A DNA stretch of 10,176 bases from Candidatus Parepulonipiscium sp. PG-Nun2H_MBin03 (GCA_001995005.1 MDJN01000138.1:1-10176), one strand, 5' to 3'; shown: positions 1 to 7,808, counted from the first letter of the stretch. The notes: a model not told the origin generated them from the sequence alone. Numbers and translations are program-made.

Positions 1-2850
1 AAAAAAAAAAAAAAGTTTATGCTAGGCAGCAACCATTTATTTCTCAGCTTTTAGAAAAGCTAATTCGTCATTTTCAGCTAGATCTTAGTCTAGTTGGCTG
101 GATACTGGACTTCCTAACTTCTTAACTCATAGCTCCTGACTGTGAACAACTAAAACAGGCTCAGATGCCTCATCAAGTGTAGCTAGACCTATTTCTTTTA
201 AGGGACAATACAAATATTTTGACTGTTTAACAAAACCTTTCTTGAAAAGACTTTAAAAAAAAAATCACCATGGTACTAAGAATAGGAAAAGGAGGGACAA
301 AGTGGATATACAAGAATTGTAGCTACAGCTCAATTGCGTTGGGTCATGAGTGGTCAGATAAAAGGAACATTACAATGAAATAAAACATAATAAAACAATT
401 AAATATACAGTAAGACTGCTAACTAGTCTTTTTTTGAGACTGTTTGGCATCTGGAACTCTCCTCAATTTCTGCATTTCTAAAATCCTGTCTTTGCACATT
501 TGATATGATAGGAATGTAAAAACATGATCTGCCCGACATAATACTAGAAAACTATTCAGTTCTGTGTTCTCATGTAGAAAATATTTTGCTGCATTTGCTC
601 ACAACAAAAGATATATCTGCAAATGCATCCAAAAGCACAATTCTTATTGTAATGGTTTAAATTTCCTTGTGTTCAAAATGCCTTTTTTTCATCTCAGATG
701 GAAACATTCATCAGAAGAGAGAAATGCTTTTGTTGCCTAGTGAAGGTTCTATAATCAACATAAATTGCTGCAATTAAAGACATGACAATAAAAGGAATTT
801 ATTTGCTTTAGATTGAATCTTTTTTGGTTATTTTTCCCACATGATACATTGACAAAAGAGTGGATTTGCATTTCTTTGCAAGTTGCTGTCCCTTCATTGT
901 GGTATGCTAGTTAGCACAATGACTATGCTGCCATATAGTGAATATGAAAAGGCTCTGCTCTGACTGCACTATCAGATCCAGTGAGCACCTGATAATAAGC
1001 GAGATCCACCTGAGGAAATCTATTCTCATTACTTTATATGGCATGGTGGACGTACCACATACATTATTCATGTATCCTGCAATATCTTATTGACCTCTGT
1101 CAAGGGCATTTGGACGGGTATTCATCTGGACAAAATTGACCAATCACAGCCTCCAAATGGGACATATGCAAAATTCAGAGGTGGCGTAGAGTGTTGAATA
1201 ATGTGACTCATTGCTGCATGCTGCTGTGATATTGAAATGTATGCACAAAGGGGCCTACATGCCTGTCGACAACAAATACTGCCTGAGACTGATAGCCTGA
1301 ACACTGCTCTGACCTTTGACCTTTCCGCATTTGAATGCCACTATGCAGGCCTTCATTACTTTCCTTCCTTTCTGTAAATTTGAATAAATCAAACTATTGT
1401 AAAACACACTCATATATCTGTTTTGACTTTCATACACTATGCCAGGGTGTTCCGTATGAGCAGTCACGTGGTTAAATTGCAGATTTTAATTTTTGTTCAC
1501 CTGAAGTTTCACTAGTCAACTAGTCAGCTATCAAAATCACCATCATCAGCTGACACCATGCATTGTTGTACAATAATCACTCATCTACCCTTTAAGCACA
1601 GTGCATTACCTAAGACTGGCCATGCATTCATAGTCGTAGTTATCATGCATGATTTTAATCCTGGGCAGTGTGGGGCGCCAATGCAGCAGACAAGCAACAA
1701 AAGCAAATGACATAAAGAAACATGGTTGTATTTCCCAATGCTTGACTACAGTCAACAGTGGAAGTACTTTTCCAGAGCAGACATAGATTCGCTTCAACAA
1801 TTATTTCAAGTTATTCAGTGTTAAGACAACAGAATTTAAGGGATTTGGAGAAGGAAAGACTCCTCATATTCTTGCAAGAAAGTAGCGTTACCACAGTCAA
1901 ACTATCTCCAGCTTAAACGAGCTCGCTGGGGGTTTAGTCCAATCAGATGGCAGCTCATTGGTTAAAAGAGCCAGTCATGGATTCTGATTTTACACCTATC
2001 CTTCTTTGGCCCTGCCTGCATTAGTTAACCCTTTACTGTTTTATTTAAAAGAAGAACTGATTCATTTATATTGGGTGAAAAAAATGCCATATCTCCTGTG
2101 ATCAGTCGGTGAGTTGACTACTTTGGGAGAAGAAATGACCGATAAAACGCAGCAGTCATGAATCCCTCAGAAGCACAGCTTGGTGAAAGTGGCGTACTGA
2201 AATTTATGTTACATCCAGAAGTCAGCATGCTCTCTTACATCATCAGGGTTAAAAACCTCTGAATGGTTTTAGCAAAGAGGATCTGTAAAATGCTGACCTG
2301 AGGTTATCAATGCATAGATTTAGCCTGATACCAGATTGACACTGTGATTTCATTTGACTTCACCAAACCAGACCAGTGTGAAGTGGCAAAAAAAAGAAAA
2401 GATAAAAAAGAAAGAAAAGAAAGAAAAAGGAAAGAAAGAAAGAAAACAAAATTGTTTAATACATGTAATTCATCTGTCTAATACAGTATGTCATGTAATA
2501 GGGTTCAAGGAATATAATATAATAAATGGACATTTAGTTATAATGGTATTAGTTCAGTTTCACCTGTTGAACAATACTTAACAGTCTGATTTAAACAATT
2601 TGCCTGCATTGATCTGTTTTTTACTCAGCTTCGTTCACACTTGGAAGCATAATGTTTGCCACACATCTGAACAGTAGAGAGAAAAATAGCTCAAAGAAAC
2701 TGCTGTAACGAAAAAGCTGTATTGCAGACATAACAGCCTTTCAAGATAGGGCCACATGACAGCTGCATTATGGTGTTAATGAGGGTTTAATACGGCATCT
2801 TTGTTTCAATCTGTACTGTAGTCTTCTATATGTACACACCGGCGCACACA
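1..2850. other. Eukaryote-like (vertebrate-type) non-coding DNA
   Basis: I see no credible gene in this 2.85 kb stretch. Open frames on both strands are short, lack ribosome-binding sites and encode no recognisable domain. CpG is very rare: a hand count gives about 26 CpG in about 2.86 kb, roughly a quarter of what its base composition would predict, while TG and CA are abundant. That is the signature of a methylated vertebrate genome. Microsatellite tracts near 2387-2450 and 2832-2860, and the absence of bacterial-style gene packing, agree. The window starts with 14 A residues, which may be a read or contig edge. A fish or other vertebrate host is an inference; I recognise no named repeat family or exon. 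The rest of the window is clearly bacterial, so this segment is foreign to it. Confidence 0.8.
2387..2450. repeat. Purine-rich GAAA-type microsatellite
   Basis: An almost pure A/G tract made of irregular AAAG and AAAAG units runs for about 60 bases on the plus strand. It is an imperfect tetranucleotide/pentanucleotide microsatellite of the kind common in vertebrate introns and intergenic DNA. It makes the lysine-rich open frame that crosses it (2354-2581) meaningless as a protein. Confidence 0.85.
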
Positions 2851-2860
2851 AACATACACT
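2832..2860. repeat. CA-rich low-complexity tract at the join
   Basis: A run dominated by CA/ACA dinucleotides, broken by CCGGCGC, ends just where bacterial coding sequence begins. The first bacterial codons are also rich in ACA and CAA (Thr and Gln), so the two sides share low-complexity sequence that could have caused a mis-join. Confidence 0.6.
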
Positions 2861-2892
2861 AGAAGCAGACACAAGTTACAACCCATACACAA

Positions 2893-4017
2893 GTGCAAAC
2901 AACTACACAAGAAGTAGGGCATGAATATTTATCAGATGCATACAAAGAATTTTTACAACAAAATAGCATAAGAGAAAAAATTGATAACTATAGAAATAAA
3001 TCGTCTGTAACCCTGAACCCACTATTGCCACAAACAGTAATAGATAAAGTGAATGATGTAGACAGCTATAAGCAAAAGTCCACTATAGAAAATTATGTAA
3101 AAGAACTAACAAAAGAACTCGCAAACGATTTAGCTGCTAAGAAAATAGAAGCAACAGATGTAGTACCATCAGAAGCGCTGAAAAGTATAGCAAAGAAAGT
3201 AACGGAAGAATTAGCTAAGTTGGTGGCTGAGGAAAAGCCAGAAAAAAAAGTAGCTAAAGAGTTAATCCAGGAAAATGAACCCTGCGAAAGAGTAGTTGAA
3301 GGTGCTGACAATATTGAGGATATTAAAGAGCCAACTGAAGAGCAGTTAAAATTTATCCAAGAATTTCAGCAAAAACTACAAGCATTAAAACAATCATTCT
3401 TACTGAACATGGAGATTGCAGAAGAGGAAGATGAAGCAGACGAAGAAGAAGTTCAGGAAATGGTAGCAGAATATGGTGACATTGTGGAAGCACTTGAGGA
3501 TAAAGATAGTGAGATAAAAAAAATACACAATGAAGTGGTTAAAGTAAAGCAAGCATTAGACCAACTGAAACTAGAGTATCCAGAAGATACGGTAAAGGCA
3601 CAAAACGTAATATTTAGAGATGTGGAACCTCAGCTTAGCTATGTTAAGCAAGCGGAAACATCAGGTGAGTTTGCAAGACTTGACTATTTATTTGAAAATA
3701 ATATGAGAGTCGAACCATTTGGTAATAATGCATTCCCAATTGATTGGATAAATGTTTCATTAGCGGAGTTAATTTCTATACCACAAGTTAATTGTGATTG
3801 GGCTACTCAGTCTAAAATTAGCCAGTCTTATCATAAGTATGGGCATTTGATTATTGGGAAAGAGCAAGATAGTAGAAAATATTATATTGGTATTCCTGAT
3901 ACTGCAATGCGTAGCCGCAGAAATTCTATAGATATTGAGAAAGTAATTGAGTTTGTGCTAAAACAAGGTCGCAAAACTAGGGGTCATGAAAATGGTTATT
4001 GGATAGCTCACATGTAA
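2893..4017 (+). CDS. Hypothetical acidic coiled-coil protein, probably 5'-truncated
   Basis: I do not recognise this protein. The first usable start is GTG at 2893, but no Shine-Dalgarno site precedes it and the frame stays open upstream to 2863, adding residues of the same Thr/Gln-rich style. The true start has therefore probably been lost at the join, and the 374 residues counted here are a C-terminal portion. Residues 1-25 are Thr/Gln/Glu-rich. About 65-225 is highly charged and predicted by eye to be helical or coiled-coil, with a very acidic patch near 175-190. About 280-374 is a distinct compact domain, with conserved-looking IDW, NCDW, YHKYGHLIIG, YYIGIP and GYWIAHM segments. This domain vaguely recalls C-terminal domains of uncharacterised Clostridia proteins (DUF6128-like), a memory-based impression only. 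There is no signal peptide or membrane segment in what remains. It converges on trxA and has its own terminator. Confidence 0.75.
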   Translation: MQTTTQEVGHEYLSDAYKEFLQQNSIREKIDNYRNKSSVTLNPLLPQTVIDKVNDVDSYKQKSTIENYVKELTKELANDLAAKKIEATDVVPSEALKSIAKKVTEELAKLVAEEKPEKKVAKELIQENEPCERVVEGADNIEDIKEPTEEQLKFIQEFQQKLQALKQSFLLNMEIAEEEDEADEEEVQEMVAEYGDIVEALEDKDSEIKKIHNEVVKVKQALDQLKLEYPEDTVKAQNVIFRDVEPQLSYVKQAETSGEFARLDYLFENNMRVEPFGNNAFPIDWINVSLAELISIPQVNCDWATQSKISQSYHKYGHLIIGKEQDSRKYYIGIPDTAMRSRRNSIDIEKVIEFVLKQGRKTRGHENGYWIAHM

Positions 4018-4055
4018 GCTTCCTAAAAAAGAGAGAATATATGTAGTAATTATTG

Positions 4056-4087
4056 AAGCGGGGAAATATAATCCCTGCTTTTTTTTT
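4056..4087 (+). terminator. Intrinsic terminator of the plus-strand hypothetical gene
   Basis: AAGCGGGGA (4056-4064) pairs with TCCCTGCTT (4072-4080), nine pairs including one G-T, across a 7-base loop. It runs straight into nine T residues (4079-4087). It lies 39 bases after the stop codon of the plus-strand gene. Confidence 0.9.
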
Positions 4088-4097
4088 GCTCTACTTC

Positions 4098-4131
4098 AAA
4101 AAAATAGACTAAACATGAGTTCAGTCTATTT
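4098..4131 (-). terminator. Intrinsic terminator of trxA
   Basis: Arms 4102-4114 and 4119-4131 pair over 13 positions (one G-T) around a 4-base loop. On the minus strand the hairpin is followed by a T run (A residues 4098-4104 on the plus strand). It begins 8 bases after the trxA stop and lies only 10 bases from the oppositely directed terminator. Confidence 0.9.
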
Positions 4132-4138
4132 ATAAGGA

Positions 4139-4471
4139 TTAGGCATTTGCACCATCCATTAGAGCATTAAGCTTAGTTTCTAATTTAGTTTTAGGAACAG
4201 CGCCCATTATTGTGTCTACAACTTCACCATTTTTAAAAATCAAAAGTGTAGGTATAGACATAATTTTATAAGTAGCAGCAAGTTTTCTATTAGCATCAGT
4301 ATCTACCTTACCAATTTTAACTCTACCCTCATACTCTTGAGCTAATTCATCAATAATTGGAGAAATCATTTTGCATGGGCCACACCAGTCAGCATAAAAA
4401 TCTACTAACACTGGAACATCAGCTTCTAAAGCTTCGGCAGTGAAATTTTCTTCATTAAATTTTATAAGCAT
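4139..4471 (-). CDS. trxA: Thioredoxin
   Basis: Small cytoplasmic dithiol oxidoreductase that reduces disulfides in target proteins and is itself recharged by thioredoxin reductase. At 110 residues it has the full family length. The active site Trp-Cys-Gly-Pro-Cys-Lys is at residues 29-34 (Cys30 and Cys33), preceded by the usual VLVDFYADW strand and helix start. The cis-proline is Pro74 in the MSIPTLLIF segment, and the KVDTDAN turn follows beta-3. The ATG start has AGGAGG 8 bases upstream. It is the last gene of the minus-strand series, 160 bases after trmB, with its own likely promoter and a strong terminator. Known substrates of the family include methionine sulfoxide reductases, and msrAB lies about 2.4 kb away on the same strand, so the two may cooperate. 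Nothing in it is missing or odd. Confidence 0.97.
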   Translation of the reverse strand: MLIKFNEENFTAEALEADVPVLVDFYADWCGPCKMISPIIDELAQEYEGRVKIGKVDTDANRKLAATYKIMSIPTLLIFKNGEVVDTIMGAVPKTKLETKLNALMDGANA

Positions 4472-4565
4472 AAAAATAACCTCCTAAGAAATATAGTACT
4501 GTTCAGTCAAATATGGTTTTCTAGTAAAAAGTCCTCGTGTCAAGACTAGCTACTTAATAATGCCA

Positions 4566-4596
4566 ATAGTATACAATACTAAAATCAGTATACTAT
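4566..4596. promoter_or_regulatory. Inverted repeat over the trxA promoter (candidate operator)
   Basis: ATAGTATAC (4566-4574) and GTATACTAT (4588-4596) are a perfect 9-base inverted pair with a 13-base spacer. The right arm covers the proposed -10 box and the left arm lies near the transcription start. Such placement suits a repressor site, but no regulator is identified. Confidence 0.4.
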
Positions 4597-4614
4597 ATAG
4601 AAAATAAATTTCAA
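4587..4614 (-). promoter_or_regulatory. Putative sigma-A promoter of trxA
   Basis: On the minus strand TTGAAA (4609-4614) and TATACT (4587-4592) are separated by 16 bases. It lies between trmB and trxA and would leave a leader of about 110 bases. No clear terminator follows trmB, so some trxA transcription may also come from trmB. Confidence 0.5.
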
Positions 4615-4631
4615 GGCACCTAAATTAAATA

Positions 4632-5264
4632 TTATGGAGCTTTAGCCTCTAAACGGTTTATAGTAAATCCCAACTCAGAAAACTTTTTTTCATATTCAGT
4701 CATAACATTATCAGTCATCCCAGAATTGTGTAAATCCAAAGTGACATTTTTAACTAACCACTTTCGAAGTGAAAATTCTTCAATAGCCGAAGCAAATAAC
4801 CCTTTATTGTCAGTTTTAAAATGCAGTTCACCATCAGAAGATAGGATTTTAGCATATTTATCTAAGAAATTTCGATACGTCAATCTACGCTTGGCATACC
4901 TAGTCTTAGGCCAGGGGTCAGAAAAGTTTAAGTAAATTCTACCGACTTCTCCATCAGCAAAAATATTTAAACAATCTTCCACATCAAAATATAAAAAATA
5001 TAAATTAGCAGGCATGTCCACGGCTTTTTTACAAGCTTTGTATACAATGGTTTCAGCCTTCTCAACTGCAATATAATTAATATCAGGATTTAAAATAGCC
5101 ATCTGGGTAATAAATCCACCTTTACCGCTGCCAAATTCTACATGTATAGGATTTGTATTACCAAAGAAATTTTGCCATAGGCCTTTATTTTCCTCTGGAT
5201 TTTTAATTACTTTATCACTTGTTTCTAAATACAATGTTGCTCGAGCATCTCGCCTAAGTCTCAC
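4632..5264 (-). CDS. trmB: tRNA (guanine-N7-)-methyltransferase TrmB
   Basis: SAM-dependent enzyme that methylates N7 of G46 in the variable loop of tRNA. At 210 residues it has the normal bacterial length. The SAM-binding motif I is VEFGSGKGGF (residues 42-51), with the acidic ribose-contacting Glu at the end of beta-2 in AVEKAE (66-71). The family signature NFSDPWPKTRYAKRR is at 113-127; many homologues have His where this has Tyr123. FKTDN (149-153) and TEYEKKF (189-195) are the usual C-terminal tRNA/SAM elements. The start is GTG at 5262-5264, chosen because GGAGG stands 9 bases upstream and the MRLRR N-terminus is typical of the family. A promoter-like site overlaps the terminator of the upstream permease gene, so it is probably transcribed alone or with trxA. 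Confidence 0.96.
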   Translation of the reverse strand: MRLRRDARATLYLETSDKVIKNPEENKGLWQNFFGNTNPIHVEFGSGKGGFITQMAILNPDINYIAVEKAETIVYKACKKAVDMPANLYFLYFDVEDCLNIFADGEVGRIYLNFSDPWPKTRYAKRRLTYRNFLDKYAKILSSDGELHFKTDNKGLFASAIEEFSLRKWLVKNVTLDLHNSGMTDNVMTEYEKKFSELGFTINRLEAKAP

Positions 5265-5312
5265 GAGTAAGGACCTCCTTAGATTTTATCCCCAAAGTAG
5301 AGATAGTTTTAT

Positions 5313-5341
5313 ATTATAACGCAATCTTATCAAGTTCTAAA
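5313..5341 (-). promoter_or_regulatory. Putative promoter of trmB
   Basis: Minus-strand TATAAT (5313-5318) with a weaker -35, TTTAGA (5336-5341), 17 bases upstream. The -35 overlaps the T tract of the preceding terminator, as is common in compact genomes. Confidence 0.45.
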
Positions 5342-5366
5342 AAGGTGTGGAAAAAAATTCCACACC
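5339..5366 (-). terminator. Intrinsic terminator after the AI-2E family gene
   Basis: GGTGTGGAA (5344-5352) and TTCCACACC (5358-5366) form a perfect 9-pair stem with a 5-base loop. On the minus strand five T residues follow (5339-5343). It starts 5 bases after the stop codon of the permease gene. Confidence 0.88.
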
Positions 5367-5371
5367 AATAC

Positions 5372-6646
5372 TTATTTTTTAGGTTGTTCGGTTGAAGAAG
5401 AAGGCATTTTTTGTTGATTATACGGTATATTGGGGACGGGGATAACATCCACGACTTCCAGCTTGGGCAAATAGACATGTTTACGGTCAAGCTGTTTATC
5501 AATCCAACGATTTGTTGAAATAATAATAATAGCAGCAATTGGACAAGCAACAAACATTCCGAATGCACCAGCGATACCACCACCGATAGTAACACTTGAA
5601 ATAATCCAGAAAGGAGTAATACCAAGTGAGTCACCTAAGATTTTTGGTCCTAAATATAGTCCATCAAATTGTTGGATTACAATTATAAATACTATAAGGA
5701 ACAGAGCAGGCATAATACCTTCAAATAAAGTGATTATGACAGCTGGAACAGCTCCAATAAATGGGCCAAAATAAGGTATCATATTAAATACGCCTAAAAT
5801 TAATGCCAGTAGTAATGCGTATGGATTTTGCATTAACCATAATCCAAAGAAACAGATAATACCAATAATTAATGAATCTAATGATTTCCCAACAAAGAAA
5901 CGAATCATCAAATAGTGAGTTTCTTTACATAAAGATAAAAATTTAACAGCTTTTTCTCTTTTTAATACGGCATAAACTAAACGAGTGCTACCATTTGCAA
6001 AAGTTTCTTTTTGTCCTAAAACATAAACAGCGACTATAAATGCTATGATGGTATCAAAAAGTAAGCCAGTTAAATTAACAGTACTAGTAACGACTGTAGA
6101 AAATATAGTATTTAATGAACTAACTGCAAGGTCAATAAGTGAATTAATATCAATAAAGTCAAACACTTCTTCTACAATATCAGTAGGAATTACAGGTAAG
6201 TTAGTACTAACATACATCTCGGCCTCCAGTAGAAATGCTGAGATATTATTAATATAACGCTGAGCATTGTTTACGAAGAATGTGATATTTTCCATAAGTT
6301 GTGGTATTAATACACTGATAAATAAATAAGTTCCTCCAAATAGACATCCGTATACAATTGCAATCGACCTACGTCTAATTGATCTACATTGCTTAGCAGT
6401 TTTAGGTTGAAGTCTTTTTGTAAGATGACGCTCAAAAAAATTCATAGACGGATTCATTAAATATGCAATAGCTAGTCCAGCTATAATTGCATCAAATATG
6501 CCTATGAAGGTAGTAAATCTACCAAATAGCTCTGGAAAAAATGTATCTGTAGTTGATGAAAATCGAAATACTAAAATAGATACAGCAACTACTAGTATAG
6601 TATAGAAAGCCATTTTTGTATAAGCGGGGTCAAATAGTTTTTTCAC
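5372..6646 (-). CDS. AI-2E/PerM family membrane permease
   Basis: Polytopic inner-membrane protein of the AI-2E transporter family (PF01594; relatives include TqsA, PerM and YtvI). Members have been linked to autoinducer-2 export, Na+/H+ antiport or general efflux, so the substrate cannot be named here. At 424 residues it is slightly longer than usual because of a hydrophilic, Pro/Ser/Lys-rich tail (about 395-424). Hydrophobic segments lie near 13-29, 46-64, 97-117, 192-212, 254-272, 275-300, 303-325 and 343-378, and a soluble-looking helical stretch fills about 120-190. Family hallmarks are PYFGPFIGAVPA (291-302), QQFDGLYLGPKILG (325-338) and GGGIAGAFGMFVACPI (355-370). The start is GTG at 6644-6646 with GGAGG 8 bases upstream. 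The ATG at 6651-6653 is out of frame and too close to the Shine-Dalgarno site. It is monocistronic, with its own promoter-like site and terminator. Confidence 0.93.
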   Translation of the reverse strand: MKKLFDPAYTKMAFYTILVVAVSILVFRFSSTTDTFFPELFGRFTTFIGIFDAIIAGLAIAYLMNPSMNFFERHLTKRLQPKTAKQCRSIRRRSIAIVYGCLFGGTYLFISVLIPQLMENITFFVNNAQRYINNISAFLLEAEMYVSTNLPVIPTDIVEEVFDFIDINSLIDLAVSSLNTIFSTVVTSTVNLTGLLFDTIIAFIVAVYVLGQKETFANGSTRLVYAVLKREKAVKFLSLCKETHYLMIRFFVGKSLDSLIIGIICFFGLWLMQNPYALLLALILGVFNMIPYFGPFIGAVPAVIITLFEGIMPALFLIVFIIVIQQFDGLYLGPKILGDSLGITPFWIISSVTIGGGIAGAFGMFVACPIAAIIIISTNRWIDKQLDRKHVYLPKLEVVDVIPVPNIPYNQQKMPSSSTEQPKK

Positions 6647-6681
6647 AAGTCATACCTCCTTTTTAGATTGAAGTTCAAATA

Positions 6682-6690
6682 ATTATATCA
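6682..6690 (-). promoter_or_regulatory. Putative extended -10 promoter of the AI-2E family gene
   Basis: The minus strand reads TGATATAAT, a consensus TATAAT (6682-6687) preceded by the TGn extension. No good -35 is visible at the right distance, which an extended -10 can tolerate. It lies 36 bases upstream of the GTG start. Confidence 0.5.
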
Positions 6691-6767
6691 TAAGTTTATT
6701 TAAAATGGAATATAATATTTAAAAAAATTTTATCAAATTTATTTGCTAATCAGAGTATTGACTTGGA

Positions 6768-6792
6768 AGTATAAAAGTATACATCAAGTATA
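6768..6792. repeat. Three short direct repeats upstream of the AI-2E family gene
   Basis: AGTATA occurs at 6768-6773, 6776-6781 and 6787-6792 (TATACT on the minus strand). The spacing is irregular, 8 then 11 bases. It resembles the GTATAC core of the inverted repeat over the trxA promoter. It could be a regulator-binding cluster or chance in AT-rich DNA. Confidence 0.25.
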
Positions 6793-6810
6793 ATAATTTT
6801 TTCCTAATAC

Positions 6811-6838
6811 AAAAAACACAGTCCAAATAGACTGGGTT
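6811..6838 (-). terminator. Intrinsic terminator of msrAB
   Basis: On the minus strand ACCCAGTC pairs with GACTGTGT (one C-T mismatch) around a 6-base loop and is followed by six T residues (A residues 6811-6816 on the plus strand). It starts about 17 bases after the msrAB stop. Confidence 0.75.
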
Positions 6839-6854
6839 CAAAATATTTTTAAAA

Positions 6855-7808
6855 TTATTTGACTAATGGAATAAATTCCTCATAACCTTGTTGTTTCATT
6901 TCATCTAAAGGAATAAATTTTAGCGATGCACTATTGATACAATAACGTTCGCCGCCCATATCTGCAGGCCCATCATCAAAAACATGACCAAGATGAGAAT
7001 TAGACAAAGAAGTTCGAACTTCAGTACGTATCATGCCATGGGTTTTATCAGAAACTTCGGTAATTAAATCTTTAGAAATTGGTGCCGAAAATGCTGGCCA
7101 GCCACACCCACTATTAAATTTATCACTAGAAGCAAACAATGGCTGACCCGAAACTATATCTACATAAATTCCTGGGCCGAATTCTTCGTCATACTCATTG
7201 CTAAAAGGGCGTTCAGTAGCATTAAACTGAGTCACCTCAAACTGTATAGGTGTTAATCTAGTTTTCAACTGCTCTTTAGAATAACTTTTATACTTAGCAT
7301 CAGGGTCAAAAGCAGTACGAGCCAATTCATATATATCTGGTCCAATATGACAATAACCTTGTGGATTATTTTCCAAATAATTTTGGTGATAATCTTCCGC
7401 AAGATAATATGTTTCTAAGGGAAGGTTTTGTACCATAATCTTTTTCTGATAATCAGCTTGTAATTGATGTAAAGCCTCACGTATCAATGGCTCATCAGCA
7501 GGATCAGTATAATAAATTCCGGTTCTGTACTGCGAGCCTACATCATTGCCTTGTCTATTTAAAGAAGTTGGATCAATCGCTTTAAAAAACGTCTTTATAA
7601 GGAAAGGAAGAGTGACCGCATTTTCATCATAAACAACTTCAACTGTCTCCACATACCCTGTAGTATCAGTGCATACTTCTTTATATGTTGGCTGTGCAGA
7701 ATTATTTCCGTTTGCATAACCTACAGTAGTTTTCAATACTCCATAAACTTGTTGTAAAAATTTTTCAAGGCCCCAAAAACAACCGCCTGCAAGATAGATT
7801 TTTTTCAT
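6855..7808 (-). CDS. msrAB: Fused peptide methionine sulfoxide reductase MsrA-MsrB
   Basis: Repairs oxidised methionine: the MsrA half reduces the S-sulfoxide and the MsrB half the R-sulfoxide, with electrons from thioredoxin. The protein is 317 residues in MsrA-MsrB order. MsrA spans about 1-160: catalytic Cys10 in GGCFWGLE, GSQYRTGIYY (91-100), EDYHQNYL (138-145) and a likely resolving Cys153. MsrB spans about 176-317: GIYVDIVSG, SGCGWPAF with candidate resolving Cys235, HLGHVFDDGP, and catalytic Cys290 in RYCINSASL. The zinc-binding CxxC pairs of many stand-alone MsrB proteins are absent, as is usual in fused forms. ATG at 7806-7808 is chosen because GGAGG lies 6 bases upstream and MKKIYLAGGCFWG is the standard N-terminus; the frame stays open to a GTG at 7844 that has no such support. 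It has its own promoter and terminator. Without a signal peptide it should be cytoplasmic. Confidence 0.97.
   Translation of the reverse strand: MKKIYLAGGCFWGLEKFLQQVYGVLKTTVGYANGNNSAQPTYKEVCTDTTGYVETVEVVYDENAVTLPFLIKTFFKAIDPTSLNRQGNDVGSQYRTGIYYTDPADEPLIREALHQLQADYQKKIMVQNLPLETYYLAEDYHQNYLENNPQGYCHIGPDIYELARTAFDPDAKYKSYSKEQLKTRLTPIQFEVTQFNATERPFSNEYDEEFGPGIYVDIVSGQPLFASSDKFNSGCGWPAFSAPISKDLITEVSDKTHGMIRTEVRTSLSNSHLGHVFDDGPADMGGERYCINSASLKFIPLDEMKQQGYEEFIPLVK

Noticed and set aside
1511..1526. Tandem ACTAGTCA ACTAGTCA
   Set aside because: Only two 8-base copies; too short to call a repeat element or attachment site.
1562..1574. ATTGT-TGT-ACAAT palindrome resembling a Sox dimer site
   Set aside because: A 13-base imperfect match expected often by chance in AT-rich vertebrate DNA; no supporting context.
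1122..1800. Several minus-strand open frames of 60-70 codons
   Set aside because: They have the length expected by chance, overlap each other, lack initiation signals, and sit in CpG-depleted non-coding DNA.
2354..2581. Plus-strand open frame, Lys-rich, 75 codons
   Set aside because: Its N-terminal half is simply the GAAA microsatellite translated; there is no ribosome-binding site or domain, and it lies in eukaryote-like DNA.
5314..5634. Minus-strand 106-codon Leu-rich open frame overlapping the end of the AI-2E family gene
   Set aside because: It is an alternative frame of a clearly recognised permease gene and also crosses that gene's terminator.
6651..6653. ATG just upstream of the GTG start of the AI-2E family gene
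   Set aside because: It is out of frame with the permease, reaches a stop after 7 codons, and lies only about one base from the Shine-Dalgarno site.
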